Below the pieces are notes generated by a model that saw only the letters and a list, made by a program, of their open reading frames with translations, was not told the origin of the DNA and made no database searches. A stretch of DNA of 64,000 nucleotides from Megalopta genalis (Eukaryota > Arthropoda > Insecta > Hymenoptera > Halictidae). The stretch lies in assembly GCF_051020955.1 (NCBI RefSeq), contig NC_135015.1, positions 7,141,616 through 7,205,615 on the forward strand. The letters run 5' to 3'. Positions 36,667 to 48,711 of the stretch are shown here, one piece after another; position 1 is the stretch's first letter; every line of letters begins with the position of its first letter. Position numbers and translations under genes: made by a program.

Positions 36667-36858
36667 CAGTAAATTCTCCGTAATTCGCGCTCAAATTGTG
36701 CACAAAAATGGATAATTTAAATTGATAATTTTAAAAGAGCAGTGTACGATTATTCGAGCCTTAACTAATAAAATCGAGACTCTAATAATCGTATCTTCTC
36801 TTCCCAAATCGTCCATTTTCGTGCGCAATCTGAGCAACGAATTAGGGAGTAATTACTG
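36667..36858. mobile_element. MITE, CAGTAAATT family, copy 4
   Basis: TA-flanked. CAGTAAATTCTCCGTAATTC on the left, GGGAGTAATTACTG on the right. It carries the CACAAAAATGG block and its inverted partner CCATTTTCGTG. 192 bp, the shortest copy. Confidence 0.88.
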
Positions 36859-37564
36859 TACATGTACTTACATTCATTTACCGACACACGTTTCACAAGC
36901 TTCAGCGTTCGCTGTGAACATGGCAAAAATTTCACATCTCGCAGACCGCGTATCCGTGACTGCGGGTTAATCAAATTTGCTGGAGCCACACACGAAGCGA
37001 GCAGAATTTCGATCGTAAGTATCTCTCGAACTCGCCCACAAGAATGTAAGCTTGCCTGATGTTCCACAACCGGCTAATTGCACGCTAGAACACGGTGGCC
37101 GTAATATAACTTAATCATCCGATTTTATTTCCACTGAAACAAAACCCATCGGCGGAACAAGTTTCGCTTCAGTTTCGCGTTCTCGCGCATTTGGTCCCCG
37201 AGGATGAGAATTTCCATGGACGGTCCGCGGCGTGATAGTTAAATGCAAAGATACAGTAATCCCTTCGCAAGTTACACGTAACACGGGGCATAACTTTCAT
37301 AATGGGGGAACGGAAAAATGGTGGGAATCCGTAATAAAAAAAGGTATACTGCAATGAAATGTGGCACGGTTATCTCCAAAGAAGCCCGATAACCTGAGAC
37401 ATACGGGTTCCAGCGGGTTTATTCGTAATGATTTTTCATGGCCTTCGATAAATCGAGTGCGTCATTCTGATATTCAAATGAGCCAGGGACACCGACCGCG
37501 AAGATAGGCACGAAGAGACAGCGAGGGGGAGAAAGAGAGAGCGACTGAGAGGGAGAGGGGGAGG

Positions 37565-37603
<39 letters not shown>

Positions 37604-38100
37604 AGAGGGAGAGAGAAAACAAGGATGGGAGAGAGAGAGAGAGGGAAGAGAAATAGAGAATGACTGCACTCAGGTCCTTTCGTTACGGAGCGGAGCCGCG
37701 GTCAATGGCTGCGGTATCCGCAGGTTCAAGGAAAGCGGGCTGGTCCGATTCGACACCGTGTCGTTCTGGGGGAGCTGAACAGGTGACGCGCTCGTGAAAA
37801 TGCAGGTTAATAGAATACCGTCTAGAAAAGTCTCAGGTATTACCGGCACGCGTCCTCCTATTCTGAAACGTTCCACGACGTTCGAAAACATTCTTCTCGG
37901 TCTGCCATCCTGCCAGCTATCCTACAGAGAGTATCCTCGCGTAAACGGGAAAAATTCAATACCTGTCCTATTCTTCGATACCAGTTTTGCTCTACCTTGA
38001 ATTCAATTTTACCAAGGAAAATCAAGGCTTCGATTCGTTCGCGGCTAACATTATAAAAAAAGTCAATTATGGTCTATTGCGTATCTTTTACTTGGCGATT
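36859..38100. other. Spacer with GA-rich tract
   Basis: Unique sequence apart from the purine tract at about 37520-37660. Frames across that tract are Ser/Leu repeats and not genes. Confidence 0.4.
37520..37660 (+). repeat. Imperfect (GA)n purine tract
   Basis: Runs of GAGAGA and GGGAGA with a pure GA core at about 37567-37598. Confidence 0.9.
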
Positions 38101-38289
38101 TCAACACTTCTTTGACCGTCAGGCCAGCAGCCGAAAAGATTTCATAGAACTGAAGTATTTTATTTAATAACGTTTTACAGGTCGTATTAAAATTATGAGG
38201 ACACGATGGACCAGCGTAAAAAATCATGTTCAAATCTGAGCAAATAATTCCGTCATCCATGTACGGGCGACGCGACGGTCGAAGTGTCA
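38101..38289. mobile_element. Small piggyBac-like MITE with TCAA flanks
   Basis: TCAACACTTCTTTGACCGTC on the left pairs with GACGGTCGAAGTGTCAA on the right. Both flanks read TCAA. 189 bp, non-coding. The ends resemble the ACACGTTGACTGCC ends of the piggyBac remnants in this window. Confidence 0.6.
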
Positions 38290-39371
38290 AAGAATCGTCA
38301 TTTCTGAAACGAGTAGGTCTCGAAGTAGTCGACATAACCGTTTCTCGCTAAAATCAACTGCTATTATTGTAGCGTTGTTTTAAGTTCGTTGCGTCTACGC
38401 GCGAGTTCAGTGTATCGCGAAGAGAACCAGTTGCGATACGGAACGAACGGTAGCAATAAATAATCCCCGTTGCTGTTGGTATATATAATAATCTTGTGTT
38501 TACAACCTTGGGCTAATATCTCTGGGAACGGATCGCAGAATGATACGAAAATCTTGCATCGAAAGAATAGATTTTACGACGTGTATATATTTATGTCGAT
38601 TAGATATTTCTCACTCCGCTTGTCGGGCACCATGAAATCTTTGGACGCTTGCTCTCAGCATATAAAAACCTCCATTTTAAAGGAAGCGCCCAATCATCGC
38701 CGCGTATACTTCTCTATAATTATTAGCCCGTATCGCGTACCGACGAGAGTTCTTTCGCTAACCGTGAGAACCACATTAAATATTGAATCATCCGAAAACA
38801 CGGATCAATACTTTGGAGCGGCGGAGGGTACCGTGAAATCGAACGGAGAAGTGGACACTGTTCCTAATTGCTAAATCAATTTCGTCTTCGTGCACGGCGA
38901 AACTCCGGATTGCGAAAACGGCTGAGAAGGCTCGTGTCAACAGCCGATCAATCCCCGTTCGGGGGAAGAGCCGCAGAGGTGCACCGAAATTTGGGCGGCG
39001 CGGCGCGGCGTTGCAGATGGAAACGCCTGGCGCGATGAGGTTCGAGCGGTCAAGGATGCCGGCCGGTCTTGGAAACGGGGACGATAACCGCGGAACGCGA
39101 AATCGTACCCTAGAAGCCAATTGTTTCGTAGCAACGGCCGTCTATTGCCGCAACGAATCTCATTGTGCCAGCTCTTTCGCAAGCGTGAAAACGTGTTCGG
39201 TACGCGATTCGCGGCCGGTTAAGCCTTATCGATCACACGCAACGAGTTCGTAATTCCGGCGTGTCCTCCCGTGACCCCGAGAGCGGCTCGATCAACTTCG
39301 AAGCAAGCCAGGTGCAACACCGGCACGGAAGAAGACGACGGAAAGAAAGGTAATTCAATTTGAGAGCGATT

Positions 39372-40613
39372 TCACCGCGATCGGCCCTGAAACGTTTCAA
39401 CAAAGCGCGGCGGTCGCACGTTCCGATCGTGCTTTTTAGCGGTACGCATGCAGCCGCGAGGGCACGGACGGAGCCGATCGATTACACGGCAGCAATTTTG
39501 AAAGCCGTGAAATCGATTCGAGGCACAGGAAGTGGCCGCCGGGTTTCTTTGCCGGCGCGGCGTTCCGTGAACAAACATTCGATAAAAACGGGACGCGGGA
39601 GGAGGTGTGCATCCTCCGCCCGGTGGTCGCGTCGGTGCCGATCGGGCACGGTGCACTAGCCCTTCGGAGCTACCGCGACATCGACGTTCCTCGCACGATA
39701 CAGGAACTCCGAGGTGGTCCGCTGCATAGCAACAAACCGGCCGATCGATCGAAACCCGCGACCGTTTTCGAGCGAGTTTTTGGAGTGCCGGACCGGGAAC
39801 GAGGAAACAGTGTCCACGAGGTGCGCGCGGTCGGAGGACGAGGAGGGGGAGGGGACGAAGGGGTGCGCGGGGGGGGGCAGAGAGGAGCAGCCTACGGGTC
39901 TCAAGGGAGAGGAGAGTATCGATCTTAAAAGGTTTTGTTCCCATACCGGTGCATGAAGGCGGCAGTCGACATGTTATTATCCATGGGGTGGTTCCATAAA
40001 TCGCAGCCCCTCTGCGGCAGCACGGCCTTTCAACACTCGCCCGTTTTCCCGCCGTGATCCTCGACCCGCCGTCACCCTTTTCCACGCGGAAAACGCACAA
40101 ACAGGCCCGCGATTCCACCTCGCCCGGCGGCGACCCTTGCGACTCTCCTCCGCCGATCACGGAGCACCCGTGCGAACCTCTCTCGAGCGACGATGCCCGA
40201 CGACCGTGTATCGCCCGACCCGTGGGAGGGATTATACCCGCGGAACCCGTCCGTGGATGCCGACAACCGTTCGCCAACACCTGCACAACTTGGCAGGTTG
40301 AAACCGACGGCTGAACTGAAGTCAGAATGCGCATTCGTCGGTTTCCATGGTAGTGGCCCGATGATGATGGTGGTGGAGTAGGCCGGTGGTGGTGGTGGTG
40401 GCGGCGGGAACGTGGTAGTGGTGACGGTGCAAGGGACTCTCGCTGTTGGCGGCGGCGGTGGTGGTGCCGGTGCCGGGTTCTGTCTGTTGCTGGTGGTGGT
40501 GGTGGTGGTGGTGTCCGTGGAGGTGGTGGTGGTGCACTGGAGGAGCTCCGGTAGCTACGAGCCATGGTGGGGATTGACAGAACAGACGGTCTACCCGGCT
40601 TTGGCGCGTTCAC
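39372..40613 (-). CDS. Uncertain 413-codon frame in a CpG-rich island
   Basis: This is the longest open frame in the window. It begins at an ATG at 40613, with a second ATG at about 40565 in a good animal start context (CCCACCATGG). The N-terminal part is Ser/Pro/His/Arg-rich (APPPPPR, HRHHHRRRQQ, RRHHHHHRP) because it reads a GGT/GGC triplet tract. The remainder has no recognisable domain and is Arg-, Cys- and Pro-rich, as expected from out-of-frame GC-rich DNA. A competing minus-strand frame (about 40322-40609) reads the same tract as poly-His and poly-Thr (HHHHLHGHHHHHHHQQQ) and looks equally protein-like. Either may be a first exon, or the island may be a promoter. Low confidence as a gene. 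Confidence 0.2.
   Translation of the reverse strand: MNAPKPGRPSVLSIPTMARSYRSSSSAPPPPPRTPPPPPPPATDRTRHRHHHRRRQQRESLAPSPLPRSRRHHHHHRPTPPPSSSGHYHGNRRMRILTSVQPSVSTCQVVQVLANGCRHPRTGSAGIIPPTGRAIHGRRASSLERGSHGCSVIGGGESQGSPPGEVESRACLCVFRVEKGDGGSRITAGKRASVERPCCRRGAAIYGTTPWIITCRLPPSCTGMGTKPFKIDTLLSLETRRLLLSAPPRAPLRPLPLLVLRPRAPRGHCFLVPGPALQKLARKRSRVSIDRPVCCYAADHLGVPVSCEERRCRGSSEGLVHRARSAPTRPPGGGCTPPPASRFYRMFVHGTPRRQRNPAATSCASNRFHGFQNCCRVIDRLRPCPRGCMRTAKKHDRNVRPPRFVETFQGRSR
40369..40545 (+). repeat. (GGT)n / (GGC)n triplet-rich tract
   Basis: Interrupted GGT and GGC triplets (GATGATGATGGTGGTGG at 40362, GGTGGTGGTGGTGGTGTCC near 40500). On the minus strand they give His, Pro or Thr runs depending on frame. 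Confidence 0.9.
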
Positions 40614-43600
40614 AACCAGGTGCTGCCAGGGAACCTAAGGTTCCATTCACATGCACCGGTCGATCAGCTCCTTCCCGAGATCGATCACGAACGCCCTTGC
40701 GTACGTGGGATACGGCGGTCCCGATTTTTCCAGGTTTTTCTTGCCAGATCCCGGTGAACTTTCCTCCATTCGGATTGATTCAGCGGCTTGGGCGTGGCAC
40801 GATTTTCGAGTGGAGTCGCTGGTGGGGAGGCATTATCGGTTCAGATTCGTCGGCGAACTGTTTGCCCAAAACGTCGTCGTTTCACGCGATTCGATCGTTC
40901 TTTTGCAGTAACAACTGTTTTCGAAACTAGGCAGTTGTAATGTATCATAGAAAATAATAGTTCGACTGTTTTGTATTTTAATAGTCCTAGTAACATTCGG
41001 TCTCTTCGATACTGCAACAATAATGAATTTTTGATGTTTAAGTAGAAGCTAGTGTCGCCCATGTGTGGCCGACGTTAACGATTAGCTGCTACAACCCTCC
41101 TTCACGTGGTTCATGATGCTTCTTACCTTGGCAAATTAAATGTTTGTTCAATTCGTGTGTTTAGATTTGTATGATTTATATTAATCTTGTGATGTTTTCA
41201 TCTTCTTCATAGTAACTTCGCTCTCATACCGTTTCCTTTACTGTCAACTGCTATTTATTCTTGTACACTTCTTATATAATAAATATTACAATAATAATAA
41301 AATTAATAATTTTCTATGGATATTTTAATTTAGTAATTACCGAACAAATACCCGAGTTTGCGGCAGTTTTGTACATTAATCCTTGGAAGAGGAACGATTT
41401 TCGAGACGGGCGCAGGAAACGGATACAGAGTCATTTTGACTCGTAATAAAATTTATGTTGAAAACTAGCGTCTTTTAAAACTGGTGTCTTTTTGTGTCTC
41501 TTTTGGTGTCTTTACAAATTTTAACCATTCACTTATTTTACAAATGCGACAGTATATTCGTTTAACGTTTTCTCCTTGAAATTGAAACGCTTCCATGATT
41601 TCATTGAATTTCTCTTTTACGGAAATTGAATTGATCTCATGGTGCTGTTAATCTTTTTAAATGCCCTTCAATTTGAAAGCACATTAATATCGGGATTTGA
41701 TGAAAACACGTTTCCTCGACAGAGGACACTGATCAAGTTAAAATGATTCGATCTCGTACGTATTATAAGCACATTCCGATTTTCAGCCTTTTGCTAAATG
41801 TAATTTTCACCGAATAAAATACTTTTCAGTGTTGTCCAGGCGATTGGAATACGTACGAAATAAATTGCTACAATTTTCGTTTCTCCTCAAATCAAAAAAT
41901 CCTCTTATCAAGAAGAGATAAACAATGGAAGAAGCAGTCTTCAAGTCGAATGACCCTGAAGTCGCGAAAGCAACAAAACGTTCTAACTATTTAAACGGTC
42001 TCAAACATAATTGGACTGTGACGTGCTAAAACATGGGTGATCTCGCCTGAATAATCTGGGTTAAATGACACCGCGTGCCACTTAATTTTTCTTTTTTTCT
42101 AAAAAAAAGCGTTTGATTATTCATTTCGATATTATAAGATACGTATATTAATTTTTACAAACATATTTTTTTTATCGAACTCATTCGTTTAAGTTATAAT
42201 GTATCGATGTTTCGAAAATAGAAAACGTCGTTTCAACGAATGCAAATAATAAATAAATAAATACGAAAAAGGATATCTCCTCTGAAAGCGGCTCTTTATT
42301 GATTAATCTCAATGCTATTAATTTCAATGCTACTCCTATTTGAATACCAGGACATTATTCAGATTTATAATCGCGGTATGTCTCTCATCGCGATCATTGA
42401 CTTTTTTCTCCGTCCTTTCACTTTTTTCCCCGCTCATCGTCGCCTCTCGTTTTGGCGACGAGACGCGCGCGCGAGCGTACGAGCACTGAACTTTAATAAC
42501 TTTCTTGTAGGCGTCGGACGCGGTTACAGCATCGCGATACAGCGAAACCACGCAAATATGTTTTCCTCCCGGCGTGTCTGCCGTCTATCATGTAATCAGT
42601 TATAAAACGATCCGCCCTTTTCCTCTGGCTTTTCACCTGTGCGGTAACCTGGCCGGGCGTGAGCCAACGCTTCGCACACCGTGCCGATAACGCCCGTCAA
42701 ATCTGTAAACGAATCTCCGCGCGCGCAGGTTGCTCCCATCCAAAATATTTCCTTCCACGTGTTTGTTCGGCTCGGAATCGGGCTGATGAATCGCGACTAG
42801 ATTAATCTTTCCACCCATGGTTTCGGTCCTTAATTGAAAACAAGATTGCGAACTCTCCTGCCAATGATTTATTTGTCTTTCAATCGCGACTGCCCGGGGT
42901 GGAGTCTCAAGAGATTCCCCCGAGACTTTTATGCCTACAATCCGAACAGAAATAATGTTAATCCTACAGTAAGTATAATAAGCTAATAACAGGTGGTATA
43001 TTTGGATACGCAGTATAAATATTGTTATTTTGTAGTCAATGGAAAAACTATCGCGTCTAGAAGAAACACATTAATAAATGTGATGAGAAAATTGCTAAAT
43101 AAAATTATAAATGATCTGAAGCATGTTCGATTACATTTTTGTCAAAAAGGTCTGTCGCAGAAGTGTTAAGTACTTAGTTCCATTGTAAATTATTTGTTTG
43201 GATATCAGTATTTGCTATTATGCTACCACTTCAAACATAAACGAGGAGAATACTAGATAGCTGTCCAACATGATTGTAACAGTAAAAATAATTCCACAAT
43301 TACGATATTAAAAACAACGCTTTCAAAGAAGAAAATCCTTTAAGAATTAAATCGTTCAGAAGTTGATATGGAACGTGACGACTGTATTGTGCAATATTCG
43401 CACGATCCACATTGTTACTTTATTATTTATTTTATTTATTTTACCGCTACATAATAAAATTGGATAATCAATTGTAATCTAATAACGATCATCTCGGTGT
43501 TCGATGAATCTGAATAAAACATAATTTATAGATGATCAATGCAACTGTTTTAGAGCGTAACTTCGTTATTAATGCATTTACGAAAAAATACCAAAAGAAG

Positions 43601-44895
43601 AAGATAAATGACTAGAAGAGCACTACACTTGTAGGCCCTTAGATTTTTTTGAAGTGCATCAGTGCATGTGCAATTAACGATTGCATAATTTCTTTAACTG
43701 TAAATTCATATTTTGTACGGAGTATCGTGACAAAAAAATGATTAGTTCTCGAGATTATTTATATGTATAATCTTGAGATATATGTTACAACATTATAAAA
43801 TGTGAGAATTTACGGTTAAACGCGCGGATATAAAGAGTATCGGAAATTGTAAACCAGAAAACTCGTTAATCCTTTCCGAGTTAACAAAATGAATCACAAT
43901 TTCGTTTGAAACCACTGCCTTGAATTACCTTGATAACAGCTGAAGCTCGAGTTCTCAATGCTCTCCAATTTCCTTTAAACTTGCTTTCTTTGTCGTCTTC
44001 CTCGCGTAACAACTTGTTCGCTTAAAAATGCCGGTTCGATCTCGTAGGGTATCATTTTCGCAATCTTCCCGCTCTACGCCCCTGCGTATAAATAATTTCG
44101 CCGTCGCTAGGCTGTTCTTTGTGCGAATTCCAGTTGATGTAACAAGGAGCCGAATGAAAAGACGGAGGGCTCCCGTCTTCATAGAACTATGCACGCGCTC
44201 GGGCCCGCGTAATCCCAGATTTTTCCGTGCGATGACATATGTGTCCTCCGGATTCATTCATCGAGCGAATCGCCGGCGGAGCGACCCTTCGTTTCTCGTG
44301 GCAAGAAGCCGAGAGACCGAGAAACAGGGAGGGAAGTAGCAACGGGGGGAGAAAGAGAGCGAGAGGGATCGAGAGAGGTCACAGAAGACGGTTTCCTCAG
44401 AGTCGCCCAGCCTCCTCGTTATTACTTCCTTTTCCATTTAATCCCGTCATCTCCGTTGTTCCTCGGTCTTTGCTTTTCCCGGTCAGTCTCCAGACGAGCC
44501 TGCTCCACTTTCCGCCCCGCGAGACGCCTTCCTTTGAACGGGAACGCACCACCGGACCACGCGACGGGCTCGAATGCACTTTTACGCGAGAACTTCGCCG
44601 AGCGGATCGTCGCGTTCCGACCCGCAACTTTTTTTTCCGCGGCGAATAACGGCGACCGGCAAATATTTTCCGAGATCGTCGTTTTGCAAAAACACTTTGT
44701 CCGAAATTCGCTGGATTAATTGATACGCCGTGGCAACCATGTGGCCCAGAACCGACCGCTGCGAATTTGTTTGCTGCGCGACTCGACACCGTCCGCTCGA
44801 TTGACTCGTTGATCCGCTTGCGATATTTGCACTTCTTTGTGGGTTTGTTATTTATCTTCCGCACTTTGTTCGAGTGATCGTGAAAACGATTTATA

Positions 44896-45771
44896 TTGGG
44901 TTGGCAACTAAGTAATTGCCGATTTCAGTTATAGATGTCTCGCACTCCCATTTTGATGATATCGAAGTAAAAAAAAATATGCAGTGCAATTAAAACAAGA
45001 TTAAGATGACTCCGACTTTTTATTGAAAAAAATAACAATTTTTTAAAATTACATGTTACGTCGTGTAGCAAAACAAGGAACCGATGAACATTTATACGAA
45101 ACTATTTTTGTCAGATTAACGGAAGCGCACGAAGAAAAGTGGTGAAAAGTTAAGGAAACACCCTATACGTAGGGTGGAGCAGCGATTCTATTGGGTTGGC
45201 AACTAAGTAATTGCCGATTTCAGTTATAGATGTCTCTCACTCCCATTTTTATGATATCCGTAAATGTTATATTATAAAATTATTATTATTATTATTGTGT
45301 TATTTTTTATTATCCGCGAATGTTAGCAACTGGACAAATTGAATGCAGCGGTCAAGGAAAAGCGACCAGAATTGGTCAATCGTAAAGGTGTCATTTTCCA
45401 CCAGGACAATGCTAGGCCGCACACGTCTTTGTCCACTCGGCAAAAATTGATGGATATTGGTTGGAAATTGATGTTACACCCACCATATAGCCCTGATCTC
45501 GTGCCATCGATTACTACTTATTTCGATCCCTGGACAACTCCCTTCGTGGTAAAACTTTTAACGACAATGACGCTGTAAAATCTCACTTAACTCAGTTTTT
45601 GGCCGGAAAGGATCAGACTTTCTACGAGCGTGGAATTTTCAAGTTGTCAGAGAGATGGCAAAAGGTCATCGAACAAAATGGAAAATACGTTACAGATTAA
45701 ACTTCATTCCAAGTAAAAAAAAATTTTTTATTTCATTGAACAAATCGGCAATTACTTAGTTGCCAACCCAA
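44896..45771 (+). mobile_element. Double-ended mariner composite, copy 1
   Basis: The outer left mariner end TTGGGTTGGCAACTAAGTAA begins at 44896 after TA. A second identical left end begins at 45191, also after TA. One shared right end closes at 45771, followed by TA. Between the two left ends lies about 225 bp of unrelated sequence ending ACACCCTATACGTAGGGTGG. The same composite occurs inverted at 53712-54593 with different flanks, so the whole unit has moved. Confidence 0.88.
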
Positions 45772-46289
45772 TAAATCGTTATCGTTCTTTGATCTTTCTC
45801 TTGTCTATTTTTCCACATAATTGCTTGTTAACCCCTTGCCGTGTAATTTTCTTCACAGTTACAATGAACAGATAATAAACGTAAAATAATTTTTGTCACA
45901 ACTGTGATAATTTCTTAATACTTTATCTATCGGCAGTTTTCCGATACTTCTTTTAGATAATCCATTAAATTATTTAGGTTAATGTAATGCAACAAAGTTC
46001 AGTGGAAATTGTCTACTATTATAATAATTGAAAAAGCTATTAATAGACTTCTGGTAAAAAAAAAAATATACATTTATATTGTGTGCCGACATTTATTCGA
46101 TGCTTAAACATTGACGACGAAAGAACAGAATTTTATTTCGACTTAAAAGGACAGAACAATATTCATACTGAACAGATTATTATTAAAAATCTTCAGCACG
46201 CGAGTTAGGATAAGATACGACAAAAACTTTATCCACTACAGCACATTATACGTATAACTTTGAAATTACAAACTGATTTAACAATATTT
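44966..46289 (+). repeat. Segmental duplication, left copy
   Basis: From GAAGTAAAAAAAAATATGCAG through the inner mariner and about 515 bp of non-element flank (ATCGTTATCGTTCTTTGATC, GCAGTTTTCCGATACTTC, ATTGTGTGCCGACATTTATT) to AACTGATTTAACAATATTT. It is repeated at 50867-52188 in the same orientation with about 1.3 kb of high identity. The flank carries a TTAACCCCTTGCC piggyBac-type end at about 45828. Confidence 0.92.
45327..45700 (+). pseudogene. mariner transposase fragment with frameshift
   Basis: C-terminal about 124 residues of a DD34D transposase, beginning QLDKLNAAVKEKRPEL just after an in-frame TAG. It contains DNARPHTSLSTRQKLM and HPPYSPDL; the catalytic aspartate in the DNARPH motif is intact. 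One base is missing around 45508 (CATCGATTACTAC against CATCGGATTACCAC in sister copies), shifting the frame before the PSDYHLF aspartate. The terminal AGKDQTFYERGIFKLS part is readable in the other frame. The N-terminal DNA-binding domain and first catalytic aspartate are deleted, as in all copies here. Confidence 0.9.
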
Positions 46290-48458
46290 TTCATTTCATT
46301 TCGATTTTAGCTACACTGTCGTACATTGTTCTGTCGTTTCTTCTCTACAATCAAGGAAGTTACGTGTTACAATTTTTAAATCTTATATATCACGCATCAA
46401 AGTATAAATTGACTTTTTCAAAAATTGTAAATTCGTCGTTTTGTATTTATAAATATAAAACTACGTTACACAGCGCTTCTATATTCGCTGGGTTTCAAGT
46501 TACATCGGCTAGTTTGCGCAGCTGTCATATTTATCATCGTTCCAGTGATATTGCTATATTTTTACATTGGATCGGAATATTTTCGTTGATTCAGTAACTT
46601 CGATGAAACAACCTCGGAAACCCGCATGTAGTTCCGGTGATGGTACATGCGGTGTTGAATGCGGACACCCTTGTGTACTATTCAGATCAATTTGGCCCGC
46701 CACAATTCGCTTTCAGCCGTTCTACGGCACGCAAGTTTATAAATAAATTTCACATGTATGATCTATAGTTGTTGTTCTAAATCCAGATGGAGATACTTGA
46801 CTTACGACGCTAAGTTTGACACGCAGTGAAAATTTCAAACAGCTCTACAGGAGCCCTATAGGGTAAATGTAATCTTATAATAAACACCTAACGTCTGATC
46901 TTTATAGTTGGACCGTTTTTCAGTATAATCTGACTACAAAAGAAAATATTTAACTCCTTCTTGTTGCGTACTTAATTGTAAACTATGATGTTCTCATACT
47001 GATTTCAAGTTAATAGTGCCTTTGACGAAGTACGAAGGCAGTTACACGGCAACATTTCCTAAAAAGGATGTCGAAGTATGCTAAAGAAGCTATGTCAAAC
47101 CTGATCGAAATTTTAATAGACTGTTACAATTTCATAGTAAAATTCACAATATAGTTTTAGATTATCACGCTGAATTTACTAGTAGTTATCATCGTTAATT
47201 TTATTTCCAAATTGCACCTGTTAATTTAACGCGTGTTAAATTAACTATACGGTTTCAATTCGAACACGAAGATGCAAAAACGATGGGACGAAGAGGCGCA
47301 GTTAAAAAATCAATGATCGTTGCTAGTTAAAAAAGCGGTAATTGCTTCTGTTTAACCCACCTGATCCGCCCATTGCCGCATTACATATTCCGCTATAAAA
47401 TGTCGGTTCGACGCGTATTGCAAAGCGGCGCGGCGCGGCGCGGCGCGAACATTGGAGCGTCTCGTCGCCAACAATGGCTACATGATGCAAACGCGACGAC
47501 GATATTAGCGTTGCATAATAGTTCGGTCTCAGGGCAATTGCATTGGCCTACTCGTGGTCGGCTCCCGAGTTCGAGTACAATTTAATTTGCGACGGAGCAC
47601 CTCGGCCTGACAGCCACGGCCCAAAGTGCTCCGTGTTCCCTCGGTTTCACCTGGACGACTCCCCCCCAGTTCCGGCCTATTCGGATTTAATGCTCGAGAC
47701 GAAATCAATACGTAGATATCTCCTCTGCTCGGTATTTCCCTGCAACCGTCGGTGTATCCCTTGCTTCGCGTTTCCGTCTCTCTTTCGCTGCCGTCTTCGA
47801 CGAACCGATGTCAGCGGCGCGGAAAGTGTGCCAATAAAACGAAAAAAGAACTCGCGCCGCGCCGGTGGAAACGTCGAAAGGTCCAACGGCGTACGAAATC
47901 CAATTTTCAAGGTACTCAGACATGCAAATCTCTTCAGGAAACGGCGCCTAATTAAAAATTCTTGTTTGTACAGTCCGCGCGTCGGGAATCACCTGCGGGG
48001 AACTTTTCGCGTCCAAGTGTTTCATCGAATCGTTTGTCTTTGCGTTTTCGTTTCTTCGTACAAGAATGTTGCCTTTTGGGACGACAGTGTGCTACAGCAC
48101 TTTTCGACTCTGGCAATACGAATTCGCGAGAACGACGGTGGCTGTATCCCCGAGCGAAGAGCCACTTCGAAACGTCCTATTATAGGGGTTGAAACTCTTG
48201 CTGAAGTTCGAGCAGCACGTCACAATGGTTTGAGAAGAGGCGGCACTCCAATGACTGCAGCCCATATTTTCCAGTAGTATGAACAACTGACTCTTGAGCG
48301 TCAGTACAATCAACTCTGTCCTCTATACATCTCGCAATTTGAACAACTCCGTAAATAGCGATTCTTTGTTAACCTTTTTTTCGAGCTAGATTTTAAAGAT
48401 TCGTAAGGCTATCGCTTCCAATCCCGATTATTTTAGTTCGAACAATGGTCGACATCGT
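46290..48458. other. Spacer with GC-rich block and a 244-codon frame
   Basis: 47370-48280 is GC-rich and open on plus for 244 codons (47543-48277, starting at a TTG) and for shorter stretches in three other frames. I find no domain, repeat pattern or splice evidence and do not call a gene. The AT-rich remainder shows nothing. Confidence 0.35.
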
Positions 48459-48711
48459 TTAACCCTTTGCAGTCGGAGCTATTTCAATTCGAAATCTAAA
48501 ACATGACCTCCGATCTGCAGTATTTCAACCTTATACAATTAATCGCGATTTATGCGTACGAAATTGCGCCCATTGGCGAGGCACAATGAAATTTCAACAG
48601 TTTGCATTTTTAAATATGAACGTCGAATCTGATGCTCGTGCAATGATCTTGAAAAATAGTGTACCAATTTTGGTGGCGCCTCAGAGTCGCCACTCGACTG
48701 CAAAGGGTTAA
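48459..48711 (+). mobile_element. piggyBac-type MITE, CCCTTTGC family, uninterrupted reference copy
   Basis: TTAA on both sides. CCCTTTGCAGTCGGAGCTAT on the left, TCGACTGCAAAGGG on the right, with the GGCGCCTCAGAGTCGCCAC block near the right end. 253 bp. This intact copy defines the empty site of the nested pair at 1634-2540. Confidence 0.9.

Larger units (their letters stand above)
38290..44895. other. Long spacer including a large GC-rich island
   Basis: 38880-40910 is the strongest GC/CpG-rich block of the window and is described separately. 40920-42420 and 42900-43950 are AT-rich with nothing recognisable. 42400-42800 and 43990-44860 are GC-richer with overlapping frames up to 155 codons (44397-44864 minus) and no motif. 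Confidence 0.4.

Noticed and set aside
37419..37669. Ser/Leu-repeat frames on the minus strand
   Set aside because: Translation of a GA-rich purine tract.
47543..48277. 244-codon plus-strand frame
   Set aside because: Begins at TTG in a GC-rich block. The translation is Arg/Cys/Phe-rich with no family signature, and shorter frames exist on the other strand.
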